Shown here: positions 29,581 to 37,772 of the stretch, in pieces
How positions within the stretch are numbered: position 1 is the stretch's first letter
Layout: each line of letters begins with the position of its first letter
Source of the DNA: Bacillus sp. JCM 19058
Lineage (GTDB): Bacteria > Bacillota > Bacilli > Bacillales_H > Bacillaceae_D
Direction of reading: 5' to 3'
Assembly: GCA_001310555.1 (NCBI GenBank)
Contig: BAXO01000044.1
Coordinates: 1 to 45,653, forward strand
Length of the DNA: 45,653 nucleotides
Position numbers and translations under genes: made by a program
The notes under the pieces: model-generated
Database searches by the model: none
Told to the model about the DNA's origin: nothing
Seen by the model: only the letters and a program-made list of their open reading frames with translations

Positions 29581-29649
29581 TTACCATTGTACCTGATAGG
29601 AAAATTTAGTTTGGCTCCGATTTGTAAAATAATCCATATCGATTGGCAT
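29581..29649 (-). CDS. 22-residue frame with a strong ribosome site
   Basis: ATG 29649 follows AAAGGAGGTG and opens a 22-codon frame (PIDMDYFTNRSQTKFSYQVQ then W and stop). The ribosome site is too good to ignore, but the product is tiny. It may be a leader peptide, a remnant of the lost head genes, or a longer gene cut by an indel (a one-base change at the stop would add about eight residues). It lies just before the tail operon's first gene. Confidence 0.3.
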   Translation of the reverse strand: MPIDMDYFTNRSQTKFSYQVQW

Positions 29650-29932
29650 TTAAACCACCTCCTTTTATTGCTTCCTACGACATTGCGGGACGACTTCCTT
29701 GCGAAGACTCTTGATAAAGCTTGCCCTTACTACAGCGTCTGAAGAAGTCCCTCAAAAATAATGATGTTACCTACTGGTACACCTTAGTCTTTGTTTGAAG
29801 GTAGTTTATTTGAACTGCTAATTCCTAAAAAAATTACTTCTAAATTCAAAGGGATGATTTTGTTCCAGTATTGTAAACTTAGGAATTCTTCCTACCCTTC
29901 TTACTATTAGGTGGCATTCGTACGACAAAAGT
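29650..29932 (-). promoter_or_regulatory. Gap between xpf and the tail operon: expected late promoter region
   Basis: No gene is visible. A 9-bp inverted repeat, AATTCCTAA (29820-29828) and TTAGGAATT (29879-29887), frames a 50-base loop. In PBSX the Xpf factor activates the late operon that begins just after xpf, so the Xpf-dependent promoter should lie here; I cannot assign its elements. Confidence 0.4.
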
Positions 29933-30433
29933 TTATCCCACGGATGAGAATTCGCTTTTAGAAAGTTGTTTTTTAATTTTTTTCTCTGCCCTTTGAATCG
30001 TGGTCTGGATTGTACTTTTTGATACGGTTAGCATCCTTGCTATTTCCTCATAAGAAAACATTTGCCCCCGCGACATGAGATAGATCTCCTTCTCTCGTTC
30101 TGTCAGCATACATAGGGCCACTTCTATTCTGGAGCGATCCATTTCTGCTAAGCAGGATTCCTGCTGTTCCGAGGTCCAATTATATTCATCCGTTGTAGCT
30201 CTGTAGTAATGTTGGATCAGTAAAGGATCCATCATACGCTCACGCTGATATGCTGCCCGCCTCTCAATACCTCTTCGCAGCCCAGGAGGGCGTCCAGTAC
30301 TCATCCATTCAATGGCATAGCGCAGGTCACTCATCATCCCTGAAACAATAGCCTGCTCTTCTTTATTTAATGATTGCTTCGACTTACTCAATTCTTTTAA
30401 TGCCTTCTTGTATTCAAGTAATAAATCTTGCAT
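29933..30433 (-). CDS. xpf: Xpf-like sigma factor, positive control of late genes
   Basis: Intact 166-residue protein. AIEWMSTGRPPGLRRGIERRA is the hallmark of PBSX Xpf-like late regulators; the C terminus is a sigma region 4 helix-turn-helix (MLTEREKEIYLMSRG, SYEEIARMLTVSKSTIQTTI, QRAEKKIKKQ). It should direct RNA polymerase to late promoters. ATG 30433 follows AAGGAGGG. In PBSX it sits directly before the terminase genes; here the next genes are tail genes. Confidence 0.9.
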   Translation of the reverse strand: MQDLLLEYKKALKELSKSKQSLNKEEQAIVSGMMSDLRYAIEWMSTGRPPGLRRGIERRAAYQRERMMDPLLIQHYYRATTDEYNWTSEQQESCLAEMDRSRIEVALCMLTEREKEIYLMSRGQMFSYEEIARMLTVSKSTIQTTIQRAEKKIKKQLSKSEFSSVG

Positions 30434-30448
30434 GAAAAACCCTCCTTT

Positions 30449-30535
30449 TTAGCTAAACGCCCCAGATGGAGTGAGGATGTCGGGTCTCTCCCCGTCACTT
30501 TTCAAATGCACTGGAGCATTACCTTGCTCTGTCAC
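30449..30535 (-). CDS. 28-residue frame overlapping the xpf leader
   Basis: GTG 30535 opens a 28-codon frame (TEQGNAPVHLKSDGERPDI, then LTPSGAFS) whose stop overlaps the xpf ribosome site, compatible with translational coupling. The composition is protein-like, but there is no good ribosome site and I do not recognise a family. It may be the end of a longer frameshifted gene. Confidence 0.25.
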   Translation of the reverse strand: MTEQGNAPVHLKSDGERPDILTPSGAFS

Positions 30536-30592
30536 GTTTGTTGTTTACAGGAGCCCCTTAACACTGGCTCATCTCCTTGAATTCAATAAAAA

Positions 30593-30633
30593 GAGGACAC
30601 TGAGACTACGTTTCCGTAATCATCAGTGTCCTC
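30593..30633 (-). terminator. Strong terminator between the early genes and xpf
   Basis: GAGGACACTGA (30593-30603) and TCAGTGTCCTC (30623-30633) are perfect 11-base complements; on the minus strand the stem is followed by TTTTTATTG. Transcripts from the leftward promoter would stop here unless read through, making it a possible control point for xpf. Confidence 0.8.
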
Positions 30634-30669
30634 CAGTGGGCTGGTAGAACATAAGTTAATCAAAATATT

Positions 30670-30803
30670 TTAATATCTCGCTGCTTTCTTACTCGCTTCT
30701 TCTGTTATTTTTAAGGCGCTTCCTTACAAACAAATGTCCATTCAACATTGAATTAACTATTTGCATCATAAACATTTCCATCTAGAATCAATAGCTTTAA
30801 CAT
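30670..30803 (-). CDS. Possible small early gene (about 45 residues, frameshifted)
   Basis: Protein-like segments LKLLILDGNVYDANS, VEWTFVCKEA and KITEEASKKAARY follow each other in different frames between ATG 30803 (behind AAGGAATG) and a stop at 30670-30672. Two to three one-base corrections are needed. The size and position, between xtrA and xpf, suggest a small phage gene of unknown role. Confidence 0.35.
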
Positions 30804-30946
30804 TTCATTCCTTATATGAAAGTTCATACAGGAAGTAAACTGATTGGATATTAGTAGGTCGATAATCATATTCTAAAAAAAACACCGGCTTTGACTTTAT
30901 AAAGGGTTAATGAAAATCAAATCAATTAACATGTAGTTTCTATTTA

Positions 30947-31136
30947 TTAAAACTCTTCTCCCTCATCCCATTTTACACGCTTTACTTTACCCTGATGCGT
31001 AATGACCTTCGTCTCGCCGTGTAACGGAAGCTCAGCTAGCCGTGCTTTCCCCTCAGACACTACGATAACACAGGCTTATCCATCTCCATTATGCCTTCAA
31101 GCTCCATGTTTATTTCTAGATTTTTTTTAAGCGCAT
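30947..31136 (-). CDS. xtrA: XtrA/YqaO-like small phage protein (frameshifted)
   Basis: About 63 residues. The C-terminal part LPLHGETKVITHQGKVKRV followed by KWDEGEEF is highly typical of XtrA/YqaO, which lies just upstream of xpf in PBSX. ATG 31136 follows AAGGAGGG. One extra A in the run 31121-31128 (T8 on the plus strand) and one shift near 31070-31080 interrupt the frame. The function of the family is unknown. Its presence anchors this locus to the PBSX type. Confidence 0.75.
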
Positions 31137-31590
31137 TAACACCCCTCCTTGATCCTTAGTTGTACGTACTTTTTCGATTATGAGCTGCTCACAAAATACT
31201 TTTAAATATAAATGTAATAGTTTTTATTTATCTATTTGTATCAAATCGTAATCTATACTCAAGCCTGTTTTCCTTACGCCGTCCTTTTCTTATTAGATCG
31301 TTTGAGAGCTCATTTTCAGTAAGAATCACTTTTCACATTTTAATCTGTTATTCTCGTTCTAACAGGCACATTATTTTGATTTTCTAATTTCCACGAGCTA
31401 CTTACATGTATCCTCTTGTTATGCTACTTTTTGTCGCAAAATATCTCAAAAAAAATAAATTTAAGTTCATTGCTATAAAAAAGTTTTTCTCCCAGTGTTG
31501 TTCTGTATGAATGCTTACTCAAAAAAAATAATAATTTGCTTAAAACAGCTCAATCGTATTTTTTCTTTATAAAGCCACCACCTTATCGAA
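31137..31590. other. AT-rich leader between the leftward promoter and xtrA
   Basis: About 450 bases with no convincing gene. A 33-codon minus-strand frame starting ILTENELSNDLIRKGRRKEN exists but lacks a ribosome site. One further TTGTATCAAATCG at 31247-31259 resembles the operators near xre. PBSX has replication-type genes (xkdB-xkdD) in this position; they are absent. Confidence 0.5.
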
Positions 31591-31723
31591 ACGATTTGTA
31601 TCGTATAATTGATTATATTATGATACAAAATGGATCTTGTCAATATATTTTGAAACTTTATTTGTATCACCACTTTACTTGATACATTTTGTATTGTAAT
31701 ATGATAAGAAATGATACGTTATG
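31591..31723. promoter_or_regulatory. Cluster of Xre-type operators between xre and the leftward promoter
   Basis: GATAC/GTATC half-sites recur: ACGATTTGTATCGT (31591-31604), GATACAAAATG (31622-31632), TTGTATCACC (31662-31671), GATACATTTTGTAT (31681-31694) and GATACGTTATG (31713-31723). The spacing overlaps both divergent promoters, as expected for a PBSX-like Xre repressor. A rightward promoter is likely around TTGATA (31679-31684). Confidence 0.75.
31615..31643 (-). promoter_or_regulatory. Leftward sigma-A promoter of the early phage genes
   Basis: On the minus strand TTGACA (31643-31638) and TAATAT (31620-31615) are separated by exactly 17 bases. A GATACAAAATG operator lies inside the spacer, so bound Xre should block it. 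It drives the xtrA/xpf direction. Confidence 0.85.
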
Positions 31724-31735
31724 GTGGTTATTAAT

Positions 31736-32161
31736 ATGAGTATTGGAAAACGGATAGGAGATTTGCGAAGAAAGCAGCATTTTACACAAGACGAACTCGC
31801 AACGAGAATCGGGATTTCTAGAGCTGCCTTGTCTCATTATGAAAAAGACAGACGAGATCCTGATTATCAGACCCTACAAAAAATAGCAGATTATTTTGAT
31901 GTCAGCACAGACTATCTTCTTGGTCGTAGCAATCAAAGAAACTTGGACAGGTCAACTAAAGGCTATCAAGCCCCATTGAACGAGAAAGATGAACGAGACA
32001 TTGCCAAACGACTAGACGAAATAAAAAATGACATCGAGCACACCGAGGGACTTGCCTTCGACGGTGAACCTTTGTCTGACGAGGCCAAAGAATCCTTTTT
32101 AGAAGCTATGGAATACGTTGTGCGGCAAGCTAAAAGGATTAACAAAAAAATACACACCTAA
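31736..32161 (+). CDS. xre: Xre-family phage repressor
   Basis: A 141-residue repressor. The N-terminal helix-turn-helix ([54 protein letters not shown]) is of the lambda-repressor/Cro type; the C-terminal ~70 residues are acidic and helical. ATG 31736 is preferred over ATG 31721 because GGTGG (31723-31727) then serves as ribosome site. It should repress the divergent leftward promoter and itself through the GATAC sites. The adjacent ImmA-like protease is the likely anti-repressor. It is intact. Confidence 0.92.
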   Translation: MSIGKRIGDLRRKQHFTQDELATRIGISRAALSHYEKDRRDPDYQTLQKIADYFDVSTDYLLGRSNQRNLDRSTKGYQAPLNEKDERDIAKRLDEIKNDIEHTEGLAFDGEPLSDEAKESFLEAMEYVVRQAKRINKKIHT

Positions 32162-32437
32162 AAAGTATAGAAGGTGAATAGGCATGGGGACAAGAAAGTG
32201 GAAGATACTGAGTCACAGCTTCAGAAAATACACATTGGCTCCGATGTCAAGAACTTAAAATAAGCACCCCTCTTGTCAATCAAACAGATTTAGGTGCAAA
32301 AGAAGCTAGCAAACGGAATGAAACCACTCAAGAACAACGTAAATGAACATTACCCTATTGCCTCGAGGTACCATTGAAGGGGAGAAGCTAAACGGAATTG
32401 CTTCAAATAAAAAGCGTATCAGAATTGGATTGATATT
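32162..32437 (+). other. Spacer between xre and immA with two weak short frames
   Basis: ATG 32184 opens a short frame that, with one added base, would read KVEDTESQLQKIHIGSDVKN; a second 32-codon frame starts at ATG 32344. Neither is recognised. They may be small genes or decayed remnants. Confidence 0.25.
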
Positions 32438-32881
32438 ATGACTTTTATTCAGAAAGAAGTGACAACATTAATTCAAAAGTATAGAACTAATGATCCATTC
32501 TTACTTGCCGAATGTTTAAACATTCACGTCCTTTTCCGTTTTCTGCATCAGCAAATAAATGGATTTTACAAATACGAAAAGAGAAACAAATATATCGTGA
32601 TCAATAAAAGCTTATCTGACCAATTACAAAAATTTGTGTGCGCTCATGAATTGGGTCATGCAGTGCTTCACAAAGATATCAACACCCCTTTTATGCGTAA
32701 TTACACATTTTTTTCTGTAGATAAAATTGAAGTTGAAGCAAACACATTTGCTGTCGAGCTATTGATGCCTAACTCTTCACTTTACGAATTACAGGACACC
32801 AATTTAACCATTTACGAAGCGGCTGAATTATATGGCGTCCCGAAAGAGGTTTGCCATCTAAAAGAGTACAATTTTTTTTAA
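32438..32881 (+). CDS. xkdA: ImmA/IrrE-type metallopeptidase (XkdA-like)
   Basis: A 147-residue zinc peptidase of the M78 family. FVCAHELGHAVLHKD gives the HExxH motif at His70, Glu71 and His74; EVEANTFAVELLMPNSSLYEL supplies the downstream Glu and the typical helix. In mobile elements such proteins cleave or inactivate the adjacent Xre-type repressor and thereby induce the element. It lies 276 bases after xre on the same strand, as xkdA neighbours xre in PBSX. It is intact. Confidence 0.88.
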   Translation: MTFIQKEVTTLIQKYRTNDPFLLAECLNIHVLFRFLHQQINGFYKYEKRNKYIVINKSLSDQLQKFVCAHELGHAVLHKDINTPFMRNYTFFSVDKIEVEANTFAVELLMPNSSLYELQDTNLTIYEAAELYGVPKEVCHLKEYNFF

Positions 32882-33072
32882 GTGTGTACTAGGTATATTG
32901 GATTATGAAGATCTCGTATCAAAGGTATGAATAAAGGAGCATTTGCTTCGATGAATAGACGCTAACAATCTTAATGGAAGATCTTTACTAGAATATGACC
33001 GGAAAAAAAGTTAGGGACGATTCGATGAAATGGGACTCCAATAAAATGAACAATATATGCTTAACTGAAAAA

Positions 33073-33093
33073 TAAAAAAAGCGGTGAAACCGC
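33073..33093 (-). terminator. Terminator downstream of the hydrolase pseudogene
   Basis: GCGGT-GAA-ACCGC (33081-33093) with eight U residues following on the minus strand (33080 down to 33073 region). It matches the leftward direction of the hydrolase gene. Confidence 0.75.
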
Positions 33094-33230
33094 ATATAAA
33101 AACGTTTATTTGCTCTTAATGGCTAAAACACCTTTTTTTTAGAGTCGCGCTCCAACACCCGTTCGTTGAAGCGCTTGAAATATGTAATGCCGAAAATAGT
33201 TATATTTATAGCAAGGAGGGGCACATTTCA

Positions 33231-33872
33231 CTAAATGTTAGTTGAGGATAACAGCTCACCAGATTTCATAGCTTTAAACTGGACAACCATTTGATTAAAC
33301 CTCTCTTTTTCCTCAATAAATGGAGAATGATTGCTATAATGAAATGTAAATAATTTCGAATTAAATAATTGAGCATTAATCTCTTCAGAAAATTCATATG
33401 GGCATTGAGCATCATGAATCCCACAATATACAAAAACAGGAACCTTCACAGAGCTCAACAATACATACTTCCTTTATGTTCCATATATCTATTGGAAGCG
33501 GCAGCCCCTCCAACAATTATCTTTGACAATGATTGTTGAGCTTGGACTGCATATTTTAAACCTAACATTCCTCCTGTTGAATGACCACCATACGCCCACT
33601 TAGTATATCCAAGAGCTACCCTTAAAGCTTCTAAGTCATAAACAGTTTCTTCCATGCTCAATAAATCGTCTTCTTCAGCTTTACACGACTTGCCAGTCTC
33701 TCTTAAATTTACTAAAATTACCTTGAAGTATTTTGTAAATTCATCAGCAAAGTAAGAGCCTAATTGATTAAATTCACTGTACAAATGAGTAATACACATT
33801 GGCTCCCCTTCTCCTTTAAAAAAATACTTCAAATCTGCCTCTGGTAGTATCTACAACTTCATTTTTCCACAT
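33231..33872 (-). pseudogene. Alpha/beta hydrolase with a lost cap region
   Basis: N-terminal half: WKNEVVDTTRGRFEVFFKGE, THLYSEFNQLGSYFADEF, and the nucleophile elbow GGHSTGGM with the catalytic Ser. C-terminal part: VPVFVYCGIHDAQCPYEF with the catalytic Asp, and FTFHYSNHSPFIEE with the catalytic His. Between SNRYMEHKGSMY and SSVKVPVF roughly 110 residues expected in proline-iminopeptidase-like relatives are missing, a true deletion and not a one-base error. The T7 run near 33828 also needs one base removed to reach ATG 33872. All triad residues remain, but the lid domain is gone, so it is probably non-functional. Confidence 0.75.
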
Positions 33873-34241
33873 TACATACACCCCCTATCTTAATTTTATT
33901 ATAGAACCCGGTAAGAAGATAACCCAAATAGCTAAACTAATTACTTTCTGCACTTCCCTACGATTGTGTTAAAACACATAGCGGGAGGTATATCTTCCTT
34001 TTTCATTGAAATAACTTTCTGTCTTCCTACACCTACATTTCAACCGTTTTTTCTTGAGAAATTATTTCACTTGTCAATTAGTTAAGCAGAACGAGAAGAA
34101 GGGAGCCCACAATATGACTTTGCGACAGCTCCCAGAGATTATTCAGTTGAACACGAAAAGGAAATTCTACTATCAAAATATGATGATGTAATACATTTTT
34201 CCATTCCACTCTCTCGTAGCACTAAGCCTATGTCAACTCTT
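33873..34241. other. Intergenic stretch with an unexplained 47-codon frame
   Basis: A plus-strand frame at 34113-34256 reads YDFATAPRDYSVEHEKEILL followed by SKYDDVIHF, with no start codon. It looks like the carboxyl end of a larger protein; the E-x-E followed by ILL is vaguely reminiscent of ADP-ribosyltransferase ends, but I do not claim that identity. Nothing else is seen. Confidence 0.35.
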
Positions 34242-35074
34242 TTACTCGCTCATTAGTTTTATTTGTAGAACATCATAGTCCAACGTCTTTTTGAATCCGA
34301 TAGATTCAGCAACTGAAATCGAAGCAATGTTATCGGCATCACAATTCCAAAGTGGTTGTTTTTCATTATTTATACAATATTTCATGCAAGCTGAAGCTGC
34401 GACTTTCGCATAGCCTTTGCTTCGAAACGCTCCGTCTGTCATTAACGCAAATTCGAGTTGATGATCAGTAGCAAACGCCGACAAGCACCAGCTAGCTATC
34501 GTGTTCTCCTCAACAACACAATAACCAACACCTTTCTGTAAAAAGAGGTCAGCAGATGGCCACGATAATTCGATCCATTGTGTTACCTTGTCAAGGTTAC
34601 TTAATGAGGGGTCGTTTAAGAGTGTAGCATCGATTGGTTTTAGTGATGCGTTATCTCGAAGTGGCTTTTGAGGCTGACGATAGCTATCACTAAAAGTATA
34701 AAATCTCTTTTTCACCTTGGAACTTTTGAATTTATTTGCGACCTCCTGCTCTAACACGCGCATCCATTGTTCAGTATTGTAATACAAGTTAATAGTGGGA
34801 AGTCCAATTTTTTTTGTGCGCTCGGTATGATCTGCTCATTGATTACGTCTATAATCCTTCCATTAAACTCTTTGTTATTTGGATCACCTGCAATGAGCAC
34901 TTCGAAGTTAATTCCATTCATGAGGGCCGATTTTGGGTCATTTAAATCGTCCACATAAATGTCTCCAATCGTATTTCCATCCAGAACAGACTTTGTTATC
35001 ATCTGGTGATTGAAAGATTTAAATAGTGAGCTCACTTGATAATACTGATCTTGAGGCAACAAAAACATAAACAC
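34242..35074 (-). CDS. GNAT-type acetyltransferase (frameshifted)
   Basis: About 278 residues of the GNAT_acetyltran type. The N-terminal ~95 residues (LPQDQYYQVSSLFKSFNHQM, IYVDDLNDPKSALM, FEVLIAGDPNNKEF) form the degenerate first lobe; the C-terminal lobe has GVGYCVVEENTIASWCLSAF, the acetyl-CoA loop region DGAFRSKGYAKVAASACMKY and ADNIASISVAESIGFKK. The segments meet near 34800-34806, where one C appears missing. A TetR-type palindrome lies 70 bases upstream, so it is probably controlled by the neighbouring TetR protein. The substrate is unknown. Confidence 0.82.
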
Positions 35075-35143
35075 TCTTCCTTTCTATTATTATTTAAGAA
35101 GTGGTCAAGGGTAACGATTAAAAAAAAGATCACCTCCATATTT

Positions 35144-35167
35144 ATTAAACCGACCGTTCGGTTTAAT
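35144..35167. promoter_or_regulatory. TetR-type palindrome before the acetyltransferase gene
   Basis: ATTAAACCGA (35144-35153) and TCGGTTTAAT (35158-35167) are perfect complements around CCGT. A near copy lies upstream of the tetR gene (35829-35852). It sits in the promoter region of the acetyltransferase gene. Confidence 0.8.
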
Positions 35168-35198
35168 AATGTTTAAAAACAAACCCCTAATTTAGGGG

Positions 35199-35798
35199 TT
35201 AACGCTTAGCGATCCCATTGAGGAAGACATCAATCGCATTATCGTATAGACGATAAAACTTCTCTTCATCATAACCGAGAAACTGCGTAATGCTCATACC
35301 GGTGAGTGTACTATAAAGAATAAATGATAAATCTTCAACAGTTTTATCATGTTCAAACTCTCGGTTTTGTGTGCCCTCTTCAATAATTTGATGAAAAATC
35401 TCATACTCTGGCTGAATGAGATGGATGATTTTCTCTTTCATCACTTGCCCTAAATTCTCGGAAGCCATATATTCTGGAACGGCGTGGGATAGTGAGGCTT
35501 GCATATCTGATGCATAATAGCGACCTAATAAATGTAGCTTCGCTTTTGCAGTTTTGACTAAAGCAGCTTGCTCCTCCCACTTCCTTCTCCATGTTTTTGA
35601 GGATTCTTCGACCGTATATAAAAACAATTCTTCTTTGCTTTTAAAGTGATAGTATATGCTACCCTTGCTAGTATTTGTAAACTCTCTGATTTCCTCCATT
35701 GAAGTTGCTGTATAGCCTTTTTGTTCAAAAAGGATCTTCGCTTTTTCTGCTATATACTTTTTTTGTTTTTTTTCACCTTGACCTGCAGGTCTTGCCAT
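35199..35798 (-). CDS. TetR-family repressor
   Basis: A 199-residue TetR/AcrR regulator. The DNA-binding domain reads KKYIAEKAKILFEQKGYTAT, SMEEIREFTNTSKGSIYYHF and KSKEELFLYTVEES, the standard TetR pattern; the C-terminal ligand domain is all-helical, with LSFILYSTLTGMSITQFLG. ATG 35798 is chosen because GGAG lies nine bases before it; ATG 35813 lacks a site. Matching palindromes on both sides suggest it represses itself and the acetyltransferase gene. It is intact. Confidence 0.92.
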   Translation of the reverse strand: MARPAGQGEKKQKKYIAEKAKILFEQKGYTATSMEEIREFTNTSKGSIYYHFKSKEELFLYTVEESSKTWRRKWEEQAALVKTAKAKLHLLGRYYASDMQASLSHAVPEYMASENLGQVMKEKIIHLIQPEYEIFHQIIEEGTQNREFEHDKTVEDLSFILYSTLTGMSITQFLGYDEEKFYRLYDNAIDVFLNGIAKR

Positions 35799-35828
35799 GA
35801 TTATGAACTCCATTTTTTTGTTTTTATT

Positions 35829-35852
35829 ATTAAACTGACCGTTCGTTCTAAT
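35829..35852. promoter_or_regulatory. TetR-type palindrome upstream of the repressor gene
   Basis: ATTAAACTGA-CCGT-TCGTTCTAAT matches the 35144-35167 site at all but a few positions and is imperfectly symmetric. It is placed for autoregulation. The weaker symmetry may mean lower affinity. Confidence 0.7.
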
Positions 35853-36418
35853 AATTGTAACAGCTAATCATTCTCCATGCAACTGCTCGCTCAAAAAAAC
35901 TTGATTCGTATAATGAAGGCTTCGGACTTCTCTATTCGTCGACAACTATTTAGATTAACTTCAACTTTAATAATGCAACACACCATATTGCGGGATTGCT
36001 CATGGCTTTTTTTAAACAAATGGAGCTGAAAAAGACTTTTCAAGAGCTTATATCCAATCGACAGGTGTTACATCCTTGCCTCGTTAAACTGCGCAAAAAT
36101 GATGAGGGAACTAAAGCGTAGAGCGCCCACTACAACGGACAAACTGGATGGTCTCAGCGGAGATAAAGAAAACACAGTAACCGAAGAAACTGGTGTTAAC
36201 TGATCGTACAGAGGAAAAGGAAGTTTCCTCGTTGCTAAGCGCTCGGAGCTCAACAAGGCTTATAAAAAATTATTCATGTTACATTTTATACTTTCTTTAT
36301 CCTCGTAGAAAACCCTCACCTTTTATGCAGGTGGGGCTTCATTTGCAGAACGGATAGACTTTGCGCCAAAATGCCCGTTGCTCCAGTGGCAATACAGTCT
36401 CGGGGCCTGCCTGCTCCT
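35853..36418. other. 565-base gap without a supported gene
   Basis: A plus-strand frame around 35955-36120 reads HHIAGLLMAFFKQMELKKTF with no start codon, followed in another frame by KRRAPTTTDKLDGLSGDKEN. It is perhaps a decayed gene, but no family is recognised. No repeats or RNA genes are seen. Confidence 0.4.
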
Positions 36419-37437
36419 CTAGCAAGTAGGTGCTGGTCCAGTCGATTCTCTTTCTAGTAAAGAAGCATACAATAATATTTCTTGCAGCGGTTCGGTTGGA
36501 TTCTCCATTCGCCAAAATAATTGTTCTACTGCTTTTCTGCCATACAACTGTAGGTTCACATTAAGTGTGGTTGTTTTTGGCTTTGACAACTGGGAGAGCG
36601 GGCCATTGTCAAAGCTACACACAGATACATCATCAGGGATTCTATAGCCCATCGCCTGAAGATGTGTCAGCAAAAGGAAGCCAAATCCATCATTGACACA
36701 AAACCATGCCGTCGGCTGCCGCTTAAGCTGGTCAAGAGCGGCTGAAACACTTTCTTCCCTTTCCTCTACTTTAGTTAAAATGAAGGCTTCCTCTAAAAGT
36801 ATCCCGTGGTCCTTTAACGCAAGCGTATAGCCCTCCAATCTTTCTTGATAGCTTGGAGAACGTCCAATATCCCCCATAAACCCAATTTGTTTATGGCCAA
36901 GCTCAATTAAATGATGAGTTGCTGTATAGGCAGCAAAGCGATTATTGAGCAAAATTGCATCGGAAAAATTAAATGGATGGTGGTGATCGATCAATACCGT
37001 TGGAATTCCTGTGCTTAAAATACGGTTGATATATTCGGTGCTTATATGAGAAATATTAATGACACCTTCAATCGTATCATTTTCAAAAAAAAGAAGGCAG
37101 GATGAGCCGATCTCTCATCTCATCATCGATCGATTGAATTAACAAATTCATCCCGCGTTTCGCCACTTCTTTTTGAACCGTTAAATAAATCTCCCCGAAA
37201 AACCCTTTCTGCGAAAAGGCAAAATCTGATGCTAGCAAAGCAATATTCCCACGTTTTCCGGGAGACTGCTTTTTATTCGGTGTATATTGATACCCCATAT
37301 CTTTCGCTGTTTTTTTCAATGAGTTTTCTAGTGGCCTCACTGACCCCTGGTTTCCCTGTCAGCGCCTGAGATACGGAGTTTTTAGAAATGTTTAATTGAT
37401 CAGCTATATGTTGCATTGTTATTTTTTTTGACTTCAT
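36419..37437 (-). CDS. LacI-family sugar-responsive repressor (frameshifted)
   Basis: About 339 residues. The helix-turn-helix is TMQHIADQLNISKNSVSQAL followed by TGKPGVSEATRKLI (hinge helix region); the periplasmic-binding-like domain has NIALLASDFAF, STGIPTVLIDHHHPF, LIELGHKQIGFMGDIGRSPS, FCVNDGFGFLLLTHLQAMGY and DDVSVCSFDNG. ATG 37437 is followed by KSKKITMQH. Extra bases in the A7/T7 run near 37309-37315 and in the A8 run 37085-37092 split it. It is divergent from the ABC/GH130 operon, so it probably represses that operon; the ligand is likely a mannoside or similar, by association only. Confidence 0.88.
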
Positions 37438-37526
37438 ATCACACATCCCTCGCAAAAATCATACAAGTACATTGTCACGTTACAAATATAAATATACAAT
37501 AAAATCTCTTTTGTTTCAAATAGATG

Positions 37527-37584
37527 AAACCGGTTAATTTTTTTTAAAACAGCCATTGACCAATAGATAATTTCATTATATTAT
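37527..37584 (+). promoter_or_regulatory. Promoter and LacI-type operator of the sugar operon
   Basis: TTGACC (37556-37561) and TATTAT (37579-37584) are 17 bases apart. AAACCGGTTA (37527-37536) just upstream has the CG-centred symmetry of LacI-family operators. The leader to the first gene is about 185 bases and contains no recognised riboswitch. Confidence 0.65.
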
Positions 37585-37772
37585 GTTTTTGTAAGGTTAT
37601 TTACCATTACTTACTTAATTACAAACCGAATTTTGTAATTAATAATATTCAACTTGTCATTCTTTCTTGTTAGCATGCTTCTATTACCATTATAAAATAA
37701 TTTTCAAAAAAAATAGTAACACCACTAGCAAGAGAGGGCGATTCTTAAAACATTATAGGGGGATGTACACTT

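Noticed and set aside
35955..36260. Transposase remnant in the gap right of tetR
   Set aside because: The frames are short, lack catalytic motifs and have no inverted terminal repeats around them.
37585..37772. Riboswitch in the leader of the sugar operon
   Set aside because: No recognisable aptamer or terminator structure is seen; LacI control explains regulation sufficiently.
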